A DNA stretch of 64,000 nt from Nematopogon swammerdamellus. Its lineage: Eukaryota; Arthropoda; Insecta; Lepidoptera; Adelidae. Positions within the stretch are counted from its first letter, which is position 1. Each line of letters begins with the position of its first letter. The stretch is taken from contig OX336343.1 of assembly GCA_946902875.1 (NCBI GenBank), positions 6,375,754 through 6,439,753 of the forward strand, written 5' to 3'. The position numbers and the translations under genes were made by a program. The notes under the pieces were generated by a model. That model was not told the DNA's origin. It saw nothing but the letters and a program-made list of their open reading frames with translations, and ran no database searches. Shown piece after piece: positions 44,387 through 55,925 of the stretch.

Positions 44387-44784
44387 GACCTGTATCACCG
44401 CCACAGAATACTCCACCGCTACTTCTAGTGAATAAATGTGAGTTTGATAGGATTCTACGCAGGCGCATGAACGTTTATTTGCATCGATCAGCGATTCTAA
44501 TTGATTTGAGATTCGCATCGCAGATGGATAACATTCTCGTGTGGAACTAACTCTCCACGGACCGTTGAATATGGACAAAATATCCCTGTATGGAAACGAC
44601 ACATTTTAAATTTATTAATCACTAGTTTTTTCCCGCGGCTTCGATTCACGCGACTTTTTGCTCACAGCTCAGACCGCCGATGATGTAGCGTTATGCTTTA
44701 TAGACTAGAATCATTTTTAGAAGTGACAGAATGTAACAGCGAGATCCGTATGTAAATCGATAAAGTGGTTCTCGAGTTATAGTA

Positions 44785-44856
44785 AGCCTCGATAGCTCAG
44801 TGGTGCAGACAGTAGACTGTCGCTGACGCTGGGCCGGTCAGTACTTGGGTGGGTAC
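44785..44856 (+). repeat. Solo SINE head
   Basis: GCCTCGATAGCTCAGTGGTG, an ACAGTAGACTGT near-palindrome and the 5S-like GGTCAGTACTTGGGTGGGT are present. The B box and body are absent. Confidence 0.6.
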
Positions 44857-45640
44857 TGTGAGCAGAAATGACATTTCAGCATCTCAACCTACGGTTTTTG
44901 CCGGGTGCCTAGTAAAGTGCGTAGCATGCCGTGCAAAGGCAAGTTTAAAATATGATCTGCATCTTATTTCGTTCGTATTGTTCATGAACAATTTGTTCTC
45001 ATCAAACGCCACACGCAAAGCAGTTCGAACCTTCGAACCTACAACAACCCGCTGTGTTCCGCCCCTATCGAGCCGGCTCTCCGTGTTTCCGTTCCCTGTT
45101 ATTTGCGAAATAAAGAGCTGCTAGGCGCGAGTATGTGTGCGTTGGCTGAGAGCAAAGGAGAACAGGTGAGTCCGGTCTACTTGCTTTTCCTGAAAACCCA
45201 CCCTTCTTTATGTATGACATCTGGTAGTCTTCCAGATCAAACTATGGTATTAAACCGCCACATTCTACACCTTTGTGGTGTGCGCCGTGTGACTCATTGA
45301 GTGTGAGATTGAGTGCTTCTATAGAACGCAGTGCGCGACTCGCTGCGATAGTATGGATAGATATCTTGCTCGGATCGTGCCGATTTCATTTCGTTTTGTT
45401 GCGGTTGTCGGCAGTAAATTGACACGGAATTGTTATAAAATTAGATTTGATGAAGTTTGAAAATTGATTTCAACAATTACGTGTGGTCGAATTCGTGCCG
45501 CTCCTCCGGCGTAGCTTCTTGTAGCATTTCACTCTTTGTGTTGATGCGATGCATTGGTAATAATTTTAATAACTCTACACGTAATAAGTCAATAGAGAGT
45601 AAGAGTGAAATTTTGTATTATGTACTTGAAATTCCCCCAG
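44857..45640. other. Unassigned stretch
   Basis: No recognisable gene, only short open frames without domains. The region ends at a poly(C) run at 45640-45660. Confidence 0.25.
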
Positions 45641-45790
45641 CCCCCCCCCCCCCCCCCCCCTTTTATTGAAAGCGCGCATATGGCGCCTAGCCACCCACCG
45701 AATTTCCATGGGTGTCTTAACGACGCCCATGGAAATTCGGTCGTTTGCGGGTGTTGTGAATGCCCTGCCGGCCGGACAGGTGAGTCCGTG
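45641..45790 (-). repeat. LINE 3' tail with poly(C) run
   Basis: TTTTATTGAAAGCGCGCATATGG and GCATTCACAACACCCGCA-type sequence (- strand) match the 3' ends of the large LINE at 56057 and 59242. A run of about 20 C (45641-45660) precedes it on the + strand. Confidence 0.55.
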
Positions 45791-45929
45791 GCGATACCCA
45801 CCTTACCCACGTACAGACTACTCTCGATTCCCCACTCAAGACAAAGTACAGTTTTAAAAAAAAATCTCGTATTGACTAGTGGAAATAATGTTTTCCTCCG
45901 AATCGCTCATTAAGCTAATTTTTTTTTTA

Positions 45930-46200
45930 GTGGTCAACTTCGAGTCGAACTCGCGTAAAGAGGGTTCCGTACCATCCCATTTTCTGTGAGAACTAGAAGG
46001 CTTAGGATTTTTTGACGAAACTTCGTCATGAACTTTTGTTTTGGTCATAACTCGAGAACCACTGGTGCTAGACCCGTCGTGTTGGTACTCAAACTTCAGG
46101 TCTCGATGAGATCTATCCATCTGTCACGTGAACTTTTGTTTTGGTCATAACTCGAGAACCACTGGTGCTAGACCCATCGTGTTGGTACTCAAAATTCATT
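45930..46200 (-). repeat. G-type fragment with inverted 100-bp repeat units
   Basis: GTCGAACTCGCGTAAAGAGG is a G end. About two units of the 100-bp repeat seen at 36005-36304 follow in reverse orientation (CATAACTCGAGAACCACTGG at 46027 and 46146). Confidence 0.6.
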
Positions 46201-46819
46201 CCTCCCGAAATAAATTTCAAGGGGACGTGCCTGGTACCAGTATCGTAGAATCCATATTTTTATTTAATATTCAATAATGTTATTTGTATACTAAAAATAT
46301 ACAGGGTGTTTCAGGATAGGGTTTCGTAACTTCAGGGTTCGAAAGGGGTCCATATTTGAAGATGAAAAGCTCTAAAACGTTTTCCCAAACTCGGTCATTT
46401 TATATTACTGTTTGTTGAAAATCGTTTCATCGAGCTTTGGTGAACGGTTAACATCCACCTTTATTAAATAAACATGACTAACTTACATGCTTAACTAGTA
46501 GAATGTAACTTCATGTAGGTAAATTCCAAACACTTAAATTCGAATGACATCAAAAGAAAAAGGGGACTAGCTAGGTCATTGCACTCCCTAGACTTAGACA
46601 GCACTGTTGCCAAAATATCATTGTCCATCGAGTTTTTAATACAAATTTTCAATTTTTGTATGAAAAAAAATTTCGGAATTTCGATAGATAGAAAGATAGA
46701 TAGAATAGAAAATTCTTTATTGCCCCAGTAAACATTAAACAGTAACCGTAGACGGAAAAAATAGTTCTGTACTCCGCACTTCTTACTTCAATTATTACTA
46801 AAAAGTTAAATTATAAATT

Positions 46820-49800
46820 TAAAAACCCCCGACCCGCTAAGTAAATTCCCGCGCATCTATGAGTTTTCATATTTTATTTACTTAGCGGTCCCCCGACTCC
46901 TTTAAGTAAGTAAACGGAAACTATTTTTTACTTTTTAAGGGTCGGGGTTTTTTTAAATTTGTAATTTAACTTTTATTTCAAGCTTTTTTTAAAAAGCCGC
47001 ATGAAAATCGGTCCACTTTTTAACATAATAATTTTTTTTTATTACTTAATTACTTGATTACTTGATTACATACATAGCTAAGAACCATCCCGATTAAACA
47101 AGCTTCCTAATAAAAGAAACCGCATCCAAATCGGTCCATCCGTTTGGGAGCTACGATGCCACAGACAGACACACACACACAGACACCCTTGTTTACTCAG
47201 TCCCGAAAGCGAGGCGGTCTGTGTTAGTTGTTGAGAAGCACGAAAACGAGGCCTTAGTGATACATCGGTATTTCACAATGTTTTGTGTCTCTATGTGATG
47301 TATCTAGAATATAGGTTTCCCGTTTCTCGATAGATGGCGTATTGCATGAGATATTGCAAATTGTCAGAAAAGTGCTAACACACACGAATCCGGAGCGTGC
47401 ACGAAAGCGAGGTTCGAGCCTCGCTTTCGTCATTTTCAACAGATTTAGAGTGTGTATGAGAATTTATTTAAAACGCCTCGCTTTTGGTACTTTATTTTAC
47501 CTGAATCCGAGGCAGTCTCACTTTCGTATATTGAATCGCATATGTGTATTACCCACCTCGGAATTGGAGTGCATGAAATTATTATTTTTAGTTATCTGTT
47601 TATTTTTTTTTGTTTTGTTGTCGTTCTTGGGATATGGTCTCGCTTTTATATCTATCTTTTATATTAATAAAACTATACGCCCGACTCAATCATCATCGCC
47701 CAGCCTAAACCGCAAGACCTAGAAAGCTGAAATTTAGAACACAGGTTAATTTTACAACTCAGGATTGTTGGATTTTCAGATTTTAAGGGTTGAAAAATTG
47801 GGATGAAAGTTTGTATGGGAGTATCGATTTTTAAAGGCAGGAACTTGAAAGTTTTTATTATAGCTACTCTCATAAACAAATGATGACGTGTATCAGGGTT
47901 TTTGACTTTCAGATATTAAGGGTTGGAAATGGGGGATGAAAGTTTGTATGGGAGTATCGATTTTTTTAAAGGTAGGAACTTGAAAATTTTAGTTGTAGCT
48001 ACTCTTCATAAACAAATAATGACGTGTTTCAGGGTTTTTGGATTTTCAGATTTTAAGGGGTGGAAATCGGGGATGAAATTTTTTATGGAAGTATAAATTT
48101 TTTTATAGATAGTAACTTAAAAATTTTAATTATAGCTACTGTTTATGAACAAATAATAACGTATTTCAGGGTTTTTGGATTTTCAGATTTTAAGGGGTGG
48201 AAATCGGGGATGAAAATGTATATGGGAGAATAGATTTTTTTAAAGGCAGGAACTTGAAAATTTTAATTGTAGCTACTCTTCATAAACAAATGATGACGCG
48301 TTTCAGGGTTTTTGAATTTTCAGATTTTAAGGGGTGGAAATGTAGGATGAAAATTTGTATGGGAGTATCGATTTTTTTATAGATAGGAACTTGAAAATTT
48401 TAATTGTAGCTACTTATCATAAATAAATAATGATGTGTTTCAGGGTTTTGGATTTATGATTTTAAAGGATGGAAATGGGGGATGAAAGTTTGCATGGGAG
48501 TATCGATTTTTTTAAAGGCAGGAACTTGATAGCTACTCTTCATAAACAAATAATGACGTATTTCAGGGTTTTTGGATTTTCAGATTTTAAGGGGTGGAAA
48601 TCGGGGATGAAATGTTTTATGGAAGTATAATTTTTTTATAGATAGGAACTTGAAAATTTTTATTGTAGCTACTTATCATAAATAAATAATGACGTGTTTC
48701 AAGGTTTTTGGATTTTCAGATTTTAAGGGGTGGAAATGGGGGATGAAAATTTGTATGGGAGTATCGATTTTTTTTAAAGGCAGGAACTTGAAAATTTTTA
48801 TTGTAGCTACTTTTCATAAAGAAATAATGACGTATTTCAGGGTTTCTGGATTTTCATATTTTAAGGGATGAAAGTTTTTATGGGAGTATCGATTTTTTTT
48901 AGGTAGAAACTAGAAAATTTTAATTGTAGCTACTCTTCATTAACAAATGATAACGTGTTTCAGGGTTTTTGGATTTTCAGCTGTTAAGGGGTGGAAATGG
49001 GGGATGAAAGTTTGTATGGGAGTATCGATTTTTTTAAAGGCAGGAACTTGAAAGTTTTAATTATAGCTACTGTTTATGAACAAATAATAACGTATTTCAG
49101 GGTTTTTGGATTTTCAGATTTTAAGGGGTGGAAATCGGGGATGAAAATGTATATGGGAGAATAGATTTTTTTAAAGGCAGGAACTTGAAAATTTTAATTG
49201 TAGCTACTCTTCGTAAACAAATAATGACGTAGTTCAGGGTTTTTGGATTTTCAGATTTTAAGGGATGAAAGTTTTTATGGGAGTATCGATTTTTTTAAAG
49301 GTAGGAACTTGACAATTTTAATTGTAGCTACTCTTCATAAACAAATGATGACGTGTTTCAGGGTTTTTGGATTTCAGATTTTAAGGGGTGAAGATAAAAT
49401 TCTGTTATTTTTCCCGTAAATAATGTGCGCTCCCCACACACATATTTACAAGGTAACAATAATAATGAAAAGGTCTCAGATTCGGTAATTATAGCATAGA
49501 TTAGGATACACACTAAACACACTTACACACATTACACACTAAAAAAGCGAGGCGGTCTCGGATTCGTGTCCGATGGATACACACTTGCGACTGCAGCGCC
49601 ACCTATGGCATACACACTGGAACTACGTATTTTTAGACATTTTCATACACACACAACCTGCCAAAACTACTAAAAGCGAGGCGTCAAATTTGATCTGCTC
49701 TGATTGGTCGTCAAATATACGTTTTCTGACCAATCAGGGGTCGCTAATTTCAAATCTGCCGTCAGAATTTTCCTGTCAAATCCGAGGCGGTCTCGCTTTT

Positions 49801-49936
49801 GACGGCGCCTCGGTTTCGTTAGTGTGGACGGACGAAACACCTCGTTTTAGGGAGTGAGTAAACACACTCACACACACCCTCACACACCCTCACACACGTC
49901 AATAACACCCCTCCGTTTTTTTCGTCGGGGTTTAAA
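46820..49936. mobile_element. Composite element bounded by CCCCGAC motifs and containing a satellite
   Basis: AAAAACCCCCGAC at 46822 and GTCGGGGTTTAAA at 49924-49936 are inverted. Inside are CAAATCGGTCCATCCGTTTG and CACAGACAGACAC motifs that often accompany CCCCGAC repeats in Lepidoptera, GCGAGGCGGTCTC segments on both sides, and the satellite at 47740-49396. Unity is inferred. Confidence 0.4.
47740..49396 (+). repeat. Satellite array, about 12 units of 122-138 bp
   Basis: The unit landmarks GGGTTTTTGGATTTTCAGAT, TTAAGGGGTGGAAAT, TATGGGAGTATCGATTTTTT, GGCAGGAACTTGAAAATTTT and GTAGCTACTCTTCATAAACA recur across the array. Differences between starts are mostly 123-138 bp because of small indels. 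Short open frames inside are by-products of the repeat. Confidence 0.85.
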
Positions 49937-51448
49937 AAGGAGACACCGTGGTTATGGCAGTGTGCGTATCGCGTAATACAGGACCGACCATCTCAAGAGA
50001 TCGCAGCGATATTGTGTCATCCTTTTTCCACGCGCAGTAATCCCGTATCGCTTGCCTGCACGCTCCACGCAAACAATTACGTGTTCCAAAACAAGCGAAT
50101 GTCGCACGTAGTTGATCGATAAATTCTCGCTTGCTTAAACGGCTCAAAACTATGGAGGTGGCTTTTTACTTTTTATTATTAAATTATTTTTTAAAAACAT
50201 TTATTGCAATTTTTTTTCCTTTATTTGTGAAAGAAAACTGATGGACGATGAGTGAATTATTTTATAAAAATTTCAAACGCATTTGTCAATTTTTGTCGAC
50301 TTTAGACGTGTCTTATATCACTTGCAACTAAAATCACCTAAAATTTGACAGATGTGCTTAAATTAAGATTCTTAAATAATTCGTTCATCTCCTGTTTTTC
50401 TTTCTCAAAATGACAATCATGACAGGAATATCTCAATTTTAACTTTAATAGTGTGAAGTATCTACTAGAAATAAAGCCAATATGTTACTAACATTAAAAA
50501 CACAGACCAAGTCGACCAACCCACAAACCGAAGGGTCCGCACAAATACGATGGGGGCGTAGCTTTGAAGTGGGGAAGTTTGCTAGCAAATTGCTAGTAAG
50601 CTTATTATGTAGACCGAGTTAAAAAAGAAATTTTAGTGAAATAATGTTTTGCCGGACGCGTAGTATATTTAGATAGAACTGAAAAAAAAAGAAACAGGTT
50701 CCATACAACTTAATTTTTTTAGTTTTTCATGCAAAATTAAAACTTTACTTTTTTTAACTACAAAAAACATTGATTTTGAATAGACATGTATGCAAAAACG
50801 ACACGGGCTGCCTCGACATGGTCCCTATTAGGTTAAGGTTAATTTATAAAAGATTTGGAGCGTAGTGACGCATCTTCTATAAATTAACCATGATACACAT
50901 TTTTAAACCACCAAACTGGTTATTTTGTGATACATAAATATATTGCAAACAATCTTAATTTTGCGGTCAACCTAAATAATAATTTCTCACTAACTATTTA
51001 AACGAGACCAGTTTTTCATATTTTCGTATACCTCCCTTTGAAGTTAACTTTTTTGAACCCCTTTGTCATATACCTTTCATAAAGTAAATAAATATTATAT
51101 TCAAAATCTGTAAGAATCAAACAAGAACCAACCAAGAAAGAAACACGTAAATTTCTTGTGCACGTAAGTCCTTTTGCACAAATCGCAGATCAGGTCATGC
51201 TTGGAGTCCTGCTTGCACCTTTGGGATGCCTCTGCCATATATCAGCTTTTACATACATACATACATACATACATAACTCACGATTTTGTATCCCGACAAT
51301 CAGGGTAAGCAGAGTAATCCAGCCAGCCAGCCAGCAATCCAGGGAAGTCTCCTGTATGGCACCTATCTTCTCGGAGGTGATATTGGCTGGTCGAAGCATG
51401 CGCTTCGGTCGCTCTAACTCAGCCACCCATACCGGATTACATAAAAAA
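49937..51448. other. Mostly unassigned stretch
   Basis: A short - strand open frame (50147-49932) lacks an ATG and a known domain. 50795-50880 resembles the centre of the 17888-18290 foldback. 51288-51325 is a W fragment beside an ATAC microsatellite (51250-51272). Nothing else is recognised. Confidence 0.3.
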
Positions 51449-51889
51449 AAATTGGTTGTCTGTAAAGTCGGTTTACGGACGATAGGTTTACGTGATACCG
51501 TCATATAAAGTGGTAAGACTACGCATGTCGTGTTTGTTACGTTTGTATTTCTGAAAATAATTCTTAGGTGGTTATAAAAAAAACTAAACACCCTAAAAAA
51601 ATTTAAACACCGTAACATTGCTTAAAAAAGAAAAAAAAATTTAGGGTTTCGAACCCATGGTCAAAAAATATAAATCCTACACTCTTACCACTGAGCCACG
51701 AAATCACATAAACGACCAAACGAATATCGGATTCCCTTGGTTCGCTTTCGGCTTGGGCCGATTGTGCCTCTCTATCGCTTGTTACGCGCTCTCGCTTACA
51801 CACACAGGCTCAGATGGAACGTGACATTTTTTCGTGCGTGCAGCCGGTGTTCATCAATTTTTAAGACGTGACGTTATCACGTCAAAAAA
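51449..51889 (-). mobile_element. V-family repeat, copy 2
   Basis: AATTGGTTGTCTGTAAAGTC at the left and GTGACGTTATCACGTCAAAA at the right match the two ends of 18303-18540 in reverse orientation. This copy is longer and includes a tRNA-like segment. Confidence 0.6.
51642..51715 (-). repeat. tRNA-like segment (tRNA-derived SINE head or tRNA pseudogene)
   Basis: The - strand reads an A-box-like TGGCTCAGTGGTAAGAG, a perfect T-arm GGGTTCGAAACCC, then a T-run resembling a Pol III terminator. The D stem GCTC/GAG and the T stem pair, but the anticodon arm does not form a clean stem. It is probably not a functional tRNA. Confidence 0.4.
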
Positions 51890-52059
51890 AAAATCGGTGT
51901 TGTGCTATAAGTTCATACATACATACACATACATAACGTCACGCCTGCCTGCCTCCCAGTGGGGCAGGCAAAGACAACGGGCCCAACCCACGCAAACAAC
52001 CCAACCCCAACCCAATATCAGCTTTTAAAAGATAAATTGTTTGAAAAGAGGAATTTATT

Positions 52060-52330
52060 AAAAAGGATTGCATCCCCACACGCTGGACTTACCGTGGATG
52101 CGTACCAACCTCTTCTGCAGATTTTTCCTCTATAGAACCGGTATACTCTAGGACGCTCTCCTGTCTATATATTTCCCCCCTAGTACAGTCTCGGGTCCTT
52201 CAATAGGGGCGTGAATAGGCACCTGTCGGGCCGGCATGGCATTCGCAACGACCAAATGTCCATGGGCGTCTTTAGACATCTTATGGGTGCGTCGGCGCCA
52301 CATGTCTTGCTTTCAATAAAAAAAAAACAA
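52060..52330 (+). pseudogene. 5'-truncated LINE 3' end
   Basis: It encodes CIPTRWTY-like and MRTNLFCRFFLYRTG motifs over broken frames, then GCCGGCATGGCATTCGCAAC and a tail TTTCAATAAAAAAAAA. This is the same family as the LINE at 56-61 kb, in the opposite orientation. Confidence 0.6.
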
Positions 52331-52849
52331 AGAAAACACAATAAAAAATCTGTAAATAAATATCATGTGGGTTCTGGTATTTTGTTGATTTTATTGTAGC
52401 TTTTCAAATTGCCATCTAATATACTAAAACATATATATTATAAAAGAATTCTTTTGGGAATCCAGTATTACCGTTTGCAAAGGTGGTGAGGTAAAAAAAT
52501 ATAATTTTAAAGAAGCCATCTCCACTTTATCCAAACACATTAAATGTATGAAGTGAAAATTTTTACTTTTTCTTATAAAATATTGTATTTGAAGCTGATT
52601 TGAAGGGGTTTTCACTCTTGAAATATAATGCCAGATGCACTCGTATGCTATGCAGAGGCTTGAAGCCGGCATTTGGGTAATATTACATATTCGACGCTGA
52701 AGCAACTGCTCTCGTGCTGGCGGTCGATGGCAGAATGAGCGGGCGATGCACGTAATATTTGAATTGCACGTAGTTTTGGTGGGGCACGATTCGGACTGAC
52801 TTGCGGATCGAAAACGACAATACAATGTTATGATAATTTCAACTTGGTA

Positions 52850-53178
52850 ACGAGGGTCTGATGATGGAGACAGGAGGTGGACAGTGGAACTCTTCGACCG
52901 TTATTAATAACCCCCTCGAGTTTGGGCTCATTTGGTTGGTTTGGACGAGTGTCCCATACTTCCACCAATACACTTGGTGACGAGGGTCTGATGATGGAGT
53001 CAGGACGTGGACAGTGGGGCTCTTCAACCGTTTCTAGTAACACCCTCGAGTTTGGGTTCAGCCGAGAGGGTTACTAGTAACGGTTGAAGAGTTCCACTGT
53101 CCACCTCCTGTCTCCATCATCAGACCCTCGTCACCAAGTGTATTGGTGGAAGTATGGGACACTCGTCCAAACCCAGCA
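52850..53178. repeat. Direct-direct-inverted cluster of a roughly 110-bp unit
   Basis: GACGAGGGTCTGATGATGGAG begins at about 52850 and 52979. The same unit is inverted at 53063-53178 (CCATCATCAGACCCTCGTCA). The inverted unit with the preceding one can form a long hairpin. A diverged relative (GGTCTGATGATGGAGACGGA) lies within the 29-31 kb duplication. Confidence 0.65.
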
Positions 53179-53184
53179 AATGAG

Positions 53185-53318
53185 TACCAACCCGGGCGGG
53201 TTAAACCCTACCACCTAGCAATATAAGAAGGGAGCCATATCCCTTAGTCGCCTTTTACGACATACACGGGGAGAGATGCAGTGGGGCTATTCTTTTAAAG
53301 TACCGGCCCCACACGGTA
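53185..53318 (-). repeat. SINE-W fusion fragment
   Basis: GGTACCAACCCGGGCGGG-type SINE sequence passes through AATATAAGAAGGGAG into W 5' sequence ending GCCCCACACGG, as at 43240-43372. Confidence 0.55.
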
Positions 53319-53384
53319 CATCAGTTTCTCTGGCGTTTTGATAGACGTATTTGCACATTTCGGCACAATGCAATATTTATACTA

Positions 53385-53650
53385 TTTAAACCGGCCAAGT
53401 GCGAGTCGAACTCGCTTGGTTTCTTCTATGGGAACCCCCGTGAATATTTAACTTTTTCTTATTTTTATTATTTGCTGTTATATCGGCCATAATAACACAT
53501 ATTCTGTGAAAATTTCAACGGGCTACCTATTACGGTTCAAGAGATACAGCGCTCGACGAATTAGTGCGCGTTGGCTGGCAAGCGCGAGCGCGCGGGTCTT
53601 GATTACAGTGACGTCACGCGTAGCCGCGGCGCACTGATTTTAGCGGCAGA
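53385..53650. repeat. G fragment followed by a CpG-rich patch with a CRE-like site
   Basis: 53385-53555 is a reverse-orientation G repeat (GCGAGTCGAACTCGC, CTATTACGGTTCAAGAGATA). It is followed by a CpG-rich segment with GTGACGTCACGCG at about 53609, a CREB/ATF-type palindrome. A regulatory role is unproven. Confidence 0.4.
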
Positions 53651-53940
53651 AACGGCTTATGTTTATTGTTAATATCTCCATAACTAATGGTCCGATTTGG
53701 ATAATTCAAAAAGATATGTCATTCTTATGCCATAAAGAACAACGTGGATATAACTTCTATTGAATTTGCTGTTACTTTACTGATCCTCATTGTAAAAAGG
53801 AAAAAAAAAATTGTTTATGAAAATTTATATTTTGAGTTTATTTTGACAGGTGTCTTAATGTCTTTAAATGTATTGTAAATTGAATCGTGTAAATTTTTCA
53901 CAAAAAATTATTTCGGAGGGGAGGGGGGGCATAAAAAGTA

Positions 53941-54087
53941 ATGCCGATATTTTCCACCGCCTTGTGGTTCACCGATTTCGTGGGGCTAGTGGTGGTGCTG
54001 GTGTTGTTCTTCATGCTATTGACCTTCATCGCGGAAGTGAACGCTCCAGGTTACCTCAGGAAAAACTACTACGTCAAGAGGTCTCAG
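53941..54087 (+). CDS. Candidate membrane-anchor first exon, unknown gene
   Basis: The ATG at 53941 opens MPIFSTALWFTDF, then a hydrophobic stretch (residues about 13-30, VGLVVVLVLFFMLLTF) and EVNAPGYLRKNYYVKR. Codon third positions are GC-rich compared with the neighbourhood, which favours real coding sequence. Possible donors are GTCTCA at 54081 or GTCACA at 54088, neither strong. The 3' part (from about 54052) is the first unit of a 62-bp satellite. I do not recognise the protein. No downstream exons were found in the window. Confidence 0.35.
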
Positions 54088-54975
54088 GTCACATCTTGTA
54101 CAAATTCAATAGATTACTTTAGGAGACATCACTACATCAAGAGATCTCAGTCACATCTTGTACAGAATCAATAGGATACTTCAGGAGACATCACTACATC
54201 AAGAGATCTCAGTCACATCTTGTACAGAATCAATAGGATACTTCAGGAGACATCACTACATCAAGAGATCTCAGTCACATCTTGTACAGAATCAATAGGT
54301 TTCTTCATGAGACACCACTACATAAAGATGTCTCAGTCACATCTTGCACAGAATCAATCATTTACTTCAGGAAACACCACTAGTGGTCTCTGTTACATCT
54401 TGAACAGAATTAATAGGAGGCTTTAGGATAACACTATTTCAAGTGGTCACAGTCACATTTTTTTGTTTTGTTTATGGAAATTGACACGGTTGGCTACATC
54501 ACCTACAACATCCGTGATGTCAGCCCATAACACCCGGTGAACTAGGTGCCATGTCAGTGTTTCCCTTCGGTCGTGCCGGCTACACTGAACTGGACGGAAA
54601 ACACAAACTATTTACATAGCCGTTTCACATCTTGAATTGTATGTATCTCTGTATTTATTGGACACAAATTTATACAAAATAGGCACAATAGGCGAGCTTA
54701 ATGCCGTGAGGCATTCTATTCTAACCAGCCTTTGAGATGTGGGAGAAGTATATGCAGGCGAACAAGAATAGTTTGTGGCAATGTATTAAGAAGAAAAGCA
54801 ATATGATAAACTACAAACGAATACTACATAAATACTTAATTAATAGGATACTTCAGGAGACACCACTACATCAAGTGGTCTCAGTCACATCTTGTACAGA
54901 ATCAATAGGTTACTTCAGGAGACACCACTACGTCAAGAGGTCTCAGTTACATCTTGTACAGAATCAATACATTAT
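54052..54975 (+). repeat. 62-bp satellite, interrupted by a SINE
   Basis: Units starting ACTTCAGGAGACATCACTAC recur at 54115, 54177 and 54239, with degenerate units to 54470. A SINE (54468-54627) and about 220 bp of other DNA follow, then two more units at 54846-54975. The first unit (54052) overlaps the end of the 53941 open frame. Confidence 0.8.
54468..54627 (-). repeat. SINE, 5'-truncated, in a satellite unit
   Basis: T-rich tail end, then TGGAAATTGACACGG to ACATAGCCGTT. TCACAT occurs immediately on both sides, and the satellite reading GTCACATCTTG resumes after the insert, so the 6-bp duplication marks the insertion. Confidence 0.75.
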
Positions 54976-55489
54976 CTTATATATATACCGTCACGCTGCA
55001 TTTCGATAAATCGAATAAAGCATAGTAATCCGTGTTGTGCTGCGACAACTGTGGTGACTTAACTGTAATACATTATACAAACGTCAAACTTGGCGTGATT
55101 ATAGTACAAATTCTTAAGTAAAACATTAAAAACAAAAACCGCCCAATTACGTGGTGGTACGGAACCCTTGGTGCGCGAGTCTAACTCGCACTTGGCCGTT
55201 CTTGTATTTTATGTTGTATATCAATCATCAATTATCAATAATAAATAATAAATCTGTAAGGGATGGTCATGGAGTAAGTCACTTTGTTTTATGAGATATT
55301 GCGTTTGTAGACTCTAATTATGATACTAAAACTAAATAGACGATTTTTAGAAATATTTTCTGTATGTATGTATGTTCCTCCATAACTCTTAAATCGATCA
55401 TCCGAATTCGAAAAAACTTTGTAAAAGCACATTTAACTATTTCGTGCGTGACACAGGATAGGCTAAATACAATCTATTTCTGGCACGGT

Positions 55490-55925
55490 ACGGTACTGTA
55501 CCGTGTGGGGCCGGTACTGTACCGTGTGGGGCCGGTACTGTACCGTGTGGGGCCCGGTACTGTACCGTGTGGGGCCCGGTACTGTACCGTGTAGGGCCGG
55601 TACTAAAAATAGTATAGCCCCACTGCATCTCTCCCCATGCATGTCATAAAAGGCGACGAAGGGATTAGGACAAGATGCCGTGCAAAAGGGCGACAGGTTC
55701 GCCACCTCTCACCTTGGCACGGTACTTCCACTGAGTCATGCAGCAGGTGGGTGTTCGTGCCTTACTTGCTGCTTGATCGATTGAATCTTGTTCGAATACT
55801 TTGCGAAACGTGGTGGTCGGTGTTGTGCTGTAATTTACCAGAGTTCTTGCAGCACAACACCGATTACTCTGCTTACCCCGATTGTCGGAATTCAGCGTGT
55901 GTGATATGTATATGTATGTATCTAT
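55490..55925 (+). repeat. W-family repeat with tandemly multiplied 5' end
   Basis: The 5' segment GGTACTGTACCGTGTGGGGC is repeated about five times at 55490-55600 with a 22-23-bp period. A complete W body follows (AGCCCCACTGCATCTCTCCC, GCAGCAGGTGGGTGTTCG, ACCCCGATTGTCGGAATTCA) and a GTATATGTATGTAT tail. Confidence 0.75.

Noticed and set aside
48197..48871. Short open frames repeating FSDFKGWK and MGVSIFFKGRN
   Set aside because: They are translations of satellite units, repeat with the array and show no independent coding signal.
47740..49396. CRISPR-like repeated array
   Set aside because: Units are 122-138 bp and contiguous without unique spacers. The genome is eukaryotic, so this is satellite DNA.
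49932..50147. 71-codon frame on the - strand (SRLSKREFIDQLRATFACFG...)
   Set aside because: Codon use looks plausible but there is no ATG, no splice-compatible extension and no recognised family.
52424..52825. 133-codon open frame on the - strand
   Set aside because: No recognisable domain, AT-rich low-complexity composition and no splice context. It is likely a chance frame.
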